NCBI GenBank assembly: GCA_030646745.1 | Contig: JAUSKV010000026.1 | Coordinates: forward strand, 1 to 9,242 | Direction of reading: 5' to 3' | Origin: Sulfurimonas sp. | GTDB taxonomy: Bacteria; Campylobacterota; Campylobacteria; Campylobacterales; Sulfurimonadaceae | DNA length: 9,242 nt | In this document: piece by piece, positions 5,215 through 9,242 of the stretch | Layout of the letters: every line of letters begins with the position of its first letter | How positions within the stretch are numbered: the stretch's first letter is position 1 | Translations under genes and position numbers: made by a program | The notes under the pieces: generated by a model | Database searches by the model: none | What the model was told of the DNA's origin: nothing | What the model saw: the letters and a program-made list of their open reading frames with translations, nothing else

Positions 5215-8200
5215 ATGATAGAAAAAATAATAAGCTTTAGCGTAAAGAATCGCTTTTTAGTGCTGATATCTGCGCTGTTCTTGACTTTTGCCTCTTTCTG
5301 GGCACTTAAAAATACACCGCTCGATGCTATTCCTGATCTCTCTCCTCCGCAGGTTATAGTTCAACTGAACTGGGCGGGACAATCTCCTGAAATCATTGAG
5401 GCTCAGGGAACCTATCCTCTTGTCTCTCAGTTTTTGGCTATTGCAAATATCGAGACTGTTCGTGGATTTTCAACTTATGAAAATGGGCTTATTTATATCA
5501 TATTCAAAGAGGGCACTGACCTTTACTGGGCACGTTCACGGGTGCTTGAGCAATTAGCTTCTATGAGCTCACAGCTTCCTGAATCTATGAAAGTTGCTCT
5601 TGGACCTGATGCCAGCGGTGTAGGCTGGGTGTATGAGTATGCACTGAAATCCAAAACAAAAAACCTAAGCGAGCTTAGAACCCTGCAAGATTACTACTAT
5701 AAGTTTGCTCTTTTGGGAGTGGATGGGGTGAGCGAGGTAGCCTCTATCGGCGGATTTGTACCGACCTATCAGGTAATCGTGAGTAACGATATCCTTGTGA
5801 GGTACAACCTGAGTATTCAAGATGTTGCAAAAACTTTGCAGGCAAACAACAACGATACAGGCGGACGAATCGTTATACAAAATGGTTACGAGTGGATGGT
5901 TCAGGCTAAAGGGTATGTAAAAAATCTAGAGGATATCCGTTCCCTTGTTGTGGCTACAAAAGCAAATGCTCCGGTCACAATAGGTGATATTGCAAGAGTT
6001 GAGTTAGTTCCCGTTGCGCGCCGCGGAATTGTTGACTTAAACGGCGAGGGCGAAGTTGTAGGTGGAATCGTAATGGTTCGCTACGGCGAAGATGTTTACT
6101 CCACTATTAAACGAATAGAGAAAAAGATGAGTGAACTGAAAGTTGAGGGTGTCGATGTCATCAATGTATATAACCGCTCTAATCTGATTGAAAAGGCTGT
6201 AGGAAACCTGAAATCTACACTCATCGAAGAGAGCATTATCGTTATCATTATTATCGCTCTGTTCTTGATGCACTTGCGTTCCTCTTTCATAGTTATCATC
6301 ATTCTTCCTCTGACTATTGGAGCTACATTTTTGCTTATGAAACTTTTTGGAATCGGCTCGAACATTATGAGTTTAGGCGGCATTGCTATTGCTATCGGTG
6401 CCATGGTGGATGCAACGATAGTTATGATAGAGAATGCCCATAAAAACATTGTAAAGCTAGAGGAAAAAAAGGGCGAAAGCCTTACAAAAAGCGAGAGATT
6501 TGAAGCGATAACAAGCTCATCAAAGGTTGTCGGTCGTCCTATCTTTTTTGCGCTCTCCTTGGTTGTGGTCTCTTTTTTGCCTATCTTTGCTCTCTCGGGG
6601 CAGGAGGGACTTCTCTTTACCCCTTTAGCCTTTACAAAAACATTTGCAATGACGGCTGGTGCGATTCTCTCTATAACTTTGGTTCCTGTTTTGATGCTTT
6701 ATTTTATAAAGGGGAAGATTCTGAGCGAGAACAAAAATCTGCTCAACCGCTTTTTTATCCGGCTCTATCACCCTGTCATTGTATATGGACTCAAACTAAA
6801 GTACATTGTGATAGTTGCTGTAGTTTTAGCTCTTGGATACATGTATCCGCTTTACAGCGCTCTGAAATGGGAGTTCATGCCTCCGCTCAATGAGCAGACT
6901 CTTATGTACATGCCGGTAACTCCCTATGGGATAAGCGTTGATCAGAGCAAAATGATTATCCAAAAAACAGATGCAATTATAAAATCGTTTCCGGAGGTTG
7001 AGATGGTCTTTGGTAAGGGAGGTCGTGCAAATAGTGCTACTGACCCCGCTCCGCTTGGCATGATGGAGACAATCATCACCTTTAAGCCCCAAAGTGAGTG
7101 GAGAGAGGGAATGACACATGAGAAGCTGATGAATGCCCTTGAAGAAGCGCTTCATATCCCAGGGCTTGTAAACTCATGGACTTATCCGATTCGTGGAAGA
7201 ATTGATATGCTCTTAAGCGGTATAAGAACGCCTCTTGGTATAAAACTCTACGGCAAAAATGCAGAAGGCTTACAAAAGTACGGTAAAGAGATAGAGAGTG
7301 TACTCAGAGGTTACGGCAAAACTCTCTCTGTTTTTGCAGATCAAGCGAGTGCTGGCTACTACTTAGATATAACCATGAATGAGAGTGCGATTGCAAGATA
7401 CAACATTAAAAAAGATTACCTCTTGGATTATGTCTCAACCGCTATCGGCGGTATGAAAATATCTACCATGTATAAAGGATTAGAGCGCTATCCGATTGCG
7501 CTTAGACTTGAGGAAGACGAGCGAAGAAGCATTGAGAGCATAAAAAATATCATGATAAAAACCTCTTTGGGTTTCGTACCGCTTAGCACTTTTGCCGATG
7601 TTGCATATAGAGAGAGTGCTTCGGTTATCAAAAGCGAGATGGCTTCTCCCGTCACATTTATATATATCACTCCGCAAAGTGGGGTAAGTGCCACTGAGTA
7701 CAAAGAAGAGGCAAAAAAACTTTTAGAAGCTGTAAAATTGCCGTCTGGCTACTATGTACAGTGGGCAGGACAGAGTCAATATCTAGAGTCTGCTATGGTT
7801 AAAATTGTATGGATTATCCCGAGTGTGATAATAGTCATACTCATTCTTATTTACTTTGCGCTCAAAGAGCCTATCCCGACTCTAATAGTCTTTTTTACCC
7901 TCCCTTTTGCACTTTTGGGCGGGCTTATCTACATAAATATATTAAACTTCAACATGAGCATAGCAGTTATAGTGGGTTTCTTAGCGCTTCTTGGGGTTGC
8001 GGCTGAAACAGCCATAGTTATGATAGTTTATCTTCAAGAAGCAGTAACGGAGGCAAAAAAGAAGTTTGGAAAAGAGTTTGGCGTAAAAGAGCTAAACGAT
8101 GCTATCTACGAGGGAGCAGTTCAAAGAGTAAGACCAAAACTGATGACGGTTTTTGCGATACTTGCAGGACTCATGCCCATTATGTACACGCATGGTGTTG

Positions 8201-8340
8201 GAAGCGAAGTGATGCAGCGCATCGCAGCACCGATGCTTGGAGGAGTAGTCAGTTCGGCAGTTTTGAGCCTTGTGATTATTCCCATACTCTTTGAGATTTA
8301 TGCAAAAGCCACTCTTAATGATGCCAAAAATAAATCCTAA
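5215..8340 (+). CDS. cusA: Heavy-metal RND efflux pump, CusA/CzcA family
   Basis: This 1041-aa inner-membrane proton antiporter is full length (E. coli CusA is 1047 aa). It would export Cu(I)/Ag(I) with the adaptor and outer-membrane channel. The N-terminus has the first membrane helix and the family signature (PLDAIPDLSPPQVIV); helices 2-6 span about 336-500. GAMVDATIVMIENAHK holds the TM4 proton-relay Asp (D399), and the C-terminal helix group starts at about 862. The three Met residues that form the CusA metal site have counterparts in the same motif contexts: M580 (SKMIIQKTD), M616 (PLGMMET) and M665 (RIDMLLSGI). This favours monovalent copper/silver over the divalent-metal Czc type. GGGAG at 5204-5208 supports the ATG. 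It follows the adaptor gene after a 125-bp structured spacer and is the last gene before a strong terminator. Confidence 0.95.
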   Translation: MIEKIISFSVKNRFLVLISALFLTFASFWALKNTPLDAIPDLSPPQVIVQLNWAGQSPEIIEAQGTYPLVSQFLAIANIETVRGFSTYENGLIYIIFKEGTDLYWARSRVLEQLASMSSQLPESMKVALGPDASGVGWVYEYALKSKTKNLSELRTLQDYYYKFALLGVDGVSEVASIGGFVPTYQVIVSNDILVRYNLSIQDVAKTLQANNNDTGGRIVIQNGYEWMVQAKGYVKNLEDIRSLVVATKANAPVTIGDIARVELVPVARRGIVDLNGEGEVVGGIVMVRYGEDVYSTIKRIEKKMSELKVEGVDVINVYNRSNLIEKAVGNLKSTLIEESIIVIIIIALFLMHLRSSFIVIIILPLTIGATFLLMKLFGIGSNIMSLGGIAIAIGAMVDATIVMIENAHKNIVKLEEKKGESLTKSERFEAITSSSKVVGRPIFFALSLVVVSFLPIFALSGQEGLLFTPLAFTKTFAMTAGAILSITLVPVLMLYFIKGKILSENKNLLNRFFIRLYHPVIVYGLKLKYIVIVAVVLALGYMYPLYSALKWEFMPPLNEQTLMYMPVTPYGISVDQSKMIIQKTDAIIKSFPEVEMVFGKGGRANSATDPAPLGMMETIITFKPQSEWREGMTHEKLMNALEEALHIPGLVNSWTYPIRGRIDMLLSGIRTPLGIKLYGKNAEGLQKYGKEIESVLRGYGKTLSVFADQASAGYYLDITMNESAIARYNIKKDYLLDYVSTAIGGMKISTMYKGLERYPIALRLEEDERRSIESIKNIMIKTSLGFVPLSTFADVAYRESASVIKSEMASPVTFIYITPQSGVSATEYKEEAKKLLEAVKLPSGYYVQWAGQSQYLESAMVKIVWIIPSVIIVILILIYFALKEPIPTLIVFFTLPFALLGGLIYINILNFNMSIAVIVGFLALLGVAAETAIVMIVYLQEAVTEAKKKFGKEFGVKELNDAIYEGAVQRVRPKLMTVFAILAGLMPIMYTHGVGSEVMQRIAAPMLGGVVSSAVLSLVIIPILFEIYAKATLNDAKNKS

Positions 8341-8355
8341 GCATGCACAAATAAA

Positions 8356-8393
8356 GGGAGTTCCGATTTATCGGGAACTCCCTACATTTCTTT
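8356..8393. terminator. Bidirectional Rho-independent terminator
   Basis: The stem is GGGAGTTCC (8356-8364) against GGAACTCCC (8374-8382), extended by G-C and A-T pairs past a single bulged G around a TTTA loop. On the plus strand TACATTTCTTT follows, and on the minus strand TTTATTTG follows. It therefore can end both the efflux operon and the convergent Rrf2 gene, whose stop is 11 nt away. Confidence 0.88.
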
Positions 8394-8403
8394 GAGATAA
8401 ACT

Positions 8404-8802
8404 TTAGGAGTCTTTGACTCCACAACTCTTCAAATCAGCATCTAAAAAATCTTTTTTTATAGATGCTCTCGGTTTTTGCCAAGCGTCGTGGTAGTGGCAT
8501 TTTTTTTTCTCATTGCACTCAATTTTGCCGATAATACAAGCTTTAGCACTGTCTCCGTCGCATAACTTTAAAATATCATATATGGTTATTATTTTTGAGT
8601 CTATAAGTTTAAAGCCGCCGTATCGCCCTTGAATAGACTCTATCATCTCATTTTTTGTAAACTTTGTCATGATTTTTGTGAGATATTTGTAGGGGATGTC
8701 CAACTCTTCAGAGAGGGTTTTTGCGCTGCACAGCCTCTCTTTGTGTTCATTCATGTAAGCTAAAATTTTTAGAGCGTATTGTGTGGTTGTACTAAATACC
8801 AT
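8404..8802 (-). CDS. Rrf2-family transcriptional regulator (Fe-S type)
   Basis: This 132-aa cytoplasmic DNA-binding protein carries the Rrf2 winged-helix domain (about 1-75: FSTTTQYALKIL, LSEELDIPYKYLTKIM, IQGRYGGFKL). A cysteine cluster follows, C81, C89, C96 and C102 with H103 and H105, in the pattern CIIGKIEC...CHYHDAW. Relatives such as NsrR, IscR and RsrR ligate an Fe-S cluster with this region to sense NO, iron-sulfur or redox status. The ATG at 8800-8802 is chosen because family members begin just before the STTTQYAL helix; an upstream in-frame ATG at 8841 would add 13 atypical residues and lie almost at the predicted transcript start. It is divergent from genes for anaerobic ribonucleotide reduction across a palindromic spacer, so it probably represses itself and those genes. 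Its signal is not determinable here. Confidence 0.87.
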   Translation of the reverse strand: MVFSTTTQYALKILAYMNEHKERLCSAKTLSEELDIPYKYLTKIMTKFTKNEMIESIQGRYGGFKLIDSKIITIYDILKLCDGDSAKACIIGKIECNEKKKCHYHDAWQKPRASIKKDFLDADLKSCGVKDS

Positions 8803-8856
8803 TTTATATCCGAATATAATTTTTTGACATTCTACATGCAATATCTTTTAACTTTG

Positions 8857-8886
8857 ATTATATACTACTTTTAAGTCGTATATAAT
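8857..8886. promoter_or_regulatory. 30-bp near-perfect palindrome containing two divergent -10 boxes
   Basis: The left half ATTATATACTACTT (8857-8870) and right half AAGTCGTATATAAT (8873-8886) are complementary at 13 of 14 positions around TT. The outer ends are TATAAT boxes for the two divergent promoters: minus strand 8862-8857 for the Rrf2 gene and plus strand 8881-8886 for the nrd genes. The inner dyad ATACTACTT-TT-AAGTCGTAT has the length and symmetry of Rrf2-family operators, so one bound dimer could silence both promoters. Confidence 0.7.
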
Positions 8887-8909
8887 CTGTTTTAGTCTAA
8901 AATTTTCAA

Positions 8910-8930
8910 ATACTACTTCTTAGTGGTAAT
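8910..8930. promoter_or_regulatory. Second related dyad, candidate downstream operator
   Basis: ATACTACTT (8910-8918) is an exact copy of the left half-site of the palindrome at 8857-8886, 48 bp downstream, and continues as CT TAGTGGTA with imperfect dyad symmetry. It lies after the predicted nrd transcript start (about 8893) and just ahead of the ribosome binding site, as a roadblock or second operator for the nrd side only. Confidence 0.55.
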
Positions 8931-8944
8931 TAAAGGATTAAATT

Positions 8945-9088
8945 ATGAAAACAGAAAATAGAACAAGATGTATTATTTATACAAGAGTGATGGGCTACCA
9001 TAGACCAATAGAGAGTTTTAACATCGGCAAACTAGGTGAACATAGGGAGAGAAAATATTTTTTAGAACAAAAAACGGCTGATAAATGA
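8945..9088 (+). CDS. Stand-alone NrdD C-terminal (glycyl-radical) protein, 47 aa
   Basis: This tiny gene encodes a protein matching the extreme C-terminus of anaerobic ribonucleotide reductases: CIIYTRVMGYHRPIESFNIGK, then EHRERKYF. RVxGY is the motif around the Gly that carries the radical in NrdD, and YTRVxGYxRPVxxxNxGK is the usual surrounding sequence in many anaerobes. No signal peptide or membrane segment is present; one Cys (C9) remains, whereas NrdD normally has a zinc-binding Cys cluster before this region. AAAGGA at 8932-8937, 7 nt before the ATG, supports the start. The stop overlaps the next gene's start (ATGA), and that gene opens with a reductase ATP-cone. It could be a detached radical domain that complements the large subunit, a spare part analogous to YfiD for pyruvate formate-lyase, or an accessory protein. 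The family match is clear; the mechanism is inference. Confidence 0.8.
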   Translation: MKTENRTRCIIYTRVMGYHRPIESFNIGKLGEHRERKYFLEQKTADK

Positions 9089-9242
9089 ATTTTCTGATTT
9101 TAAAAAGAGATGGTACGCAAGAGAATTTTTACTCCTATAAAATTGAAGATGCAATAAAAAAAGCGTATGAAAGCGTGAATGAACTCTACGATGAGGATGT
9201 TTTTTTAAATACTATTGAATATATCTCAAAGCTTGAAAAAGT
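9085..9242 (+). CDS. nrdD: Ribonucleoside-triphosphate reductase, N-terminal ATP-cone (partial)
   Basis: The gene starts at 9085 in an ATGA overlap with the small glycyl-radical gene and runs off the window after 52 codons. The visible part is an ATP-cone domain: FLILKRDGTQENFYSYKIED, then AIKKAYESVNE and a further helix. This allosteric domain binds ATP/dATP at the N-terminus of ribonucleotide reductase large subunits and of the repressor NrdR. The anaerobic class III enzyme NrdD is favoured over NrdA because the overlapping gene encodes an NrdD C-terminal motif. The catalytic part is outside the window. No good ribosome binding site precedes the start, so translation probably depends on coupling to the small gene. 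The shared promoter is the palindromic one at 8857-8886. Confidence 0.8.
   Translation, partial: MNFLILKRDGTQENFYSYKIEDAIKKAYESVNELYDEDVFLNTIEYISKLEK

Noticed and set aside
8803..8841. Upstream ATG start at 8841 for the Rrf2 protein
   Set aside because: Family members start just before the first helix (here MVFSTTTQYAL). The upstream start is about 9 nt from the predicted transcript start and adds unrelated residues.
1..9242. CRISPR array, tRNA, rRNA, insertion sequence or prophage genes
   Set aside because: No regularly spaced repeats, cloverleaf-like sequences, transposase-like products or terminal inverted repeats were seen; the only repeats are the short regulatory ones listed.

Overview
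The window looks like a low-GC member of the Campylobacterota (epsilonproteobacteria), probably a free-living Sulfurimonas-type relative. The evidence is AT-rich DNA, T-rich promoters with a good TATAAT -10 box but no clear -35 box, and a gene set matching the copper-resistance operon of Helicobacter pylori (crdA, crdB and an RND pump with its adaptor, under a CrdRS-type two-component system). The genus is an inference from gene content and composition.

Layout. Positions 1-362 hold the 3' end of an exporter-type ABC ATPase gene. Positions 447-653 hold a small gene of unknown function. A convergent hairpin at 652-672 separates it from a minus-strand regulatory pair: an OmpR/PhoB-type response regulator (1792-2439) followed by its sensor histidine kinase (672-1799). 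The kinase reading frame is cut by an in-frame TAG at 1428-1430. Divergently, on the plus strand, lies a metal-efflux operon: a secreted Met-rich CrdA/YtkA-like protein (2514-2894), a TolC/CrdB-type outer-membrane channel (2904-4097) cut by an in-frame TGA at 3756-3758, a CusB-type adaptor (4094-5089), a 125-bp structured spacer, and a CusA-type RND pump (5215-8340). A strong bidirectional terminator (8356-8393) closes the operon. Beyond it is a minus-strand Rrf2-family Fe-S-type repressor (8404-8802), divergent from a 47-residue stand-alone NrdD C-terminal (glycyl-radical) protein (8945-9088). The start of an ATP-cone ribonucleotide reductase gene, probably nrdD, overlaps that gene and runs off the window.

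How it works together. The intact version of the locus would sense Cu(I)/Ag(I) in the periplasm with the kinase, and the regulator would act on the 74-bp divergent spacer. That spacer holds a perfect 11-bp tandem repeat in the position expected for an OmpR/PhoB-type site. The Met-rich CrdA-like protein would bind or deliver metal, and the pump-adaptor-channel complex would expel it. In this sequence both the sensor and the outer-membrane channel carry a single in-frame stop, with the frame preserved on both sides, while regulator, chaperone, adaptor and pump are intact. TGA and TAG both serve as ordinary stops elsewhere in the window, so genome-wide recoding is unlikely. Recent nonsense mutations, conditional readthrough or reinitiation, or sequence error remain possible.

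The right-hand module is separate. The spacer between the Rrf2 gene and the nrd genes has a 30-bp near-perfect palindrome whose two ends are the TATAAT boxes of the two divergent promoters, plus a second related dyad 48 bp downstream. This suggests an Rrf2-type repressor controlling itself and anaerobic ribonucleotide reduction. No CRISPR array, tRNA, rRNA, insertion sequence or phage gene was seen, and no gene-free stretch exceeds 300 bases.
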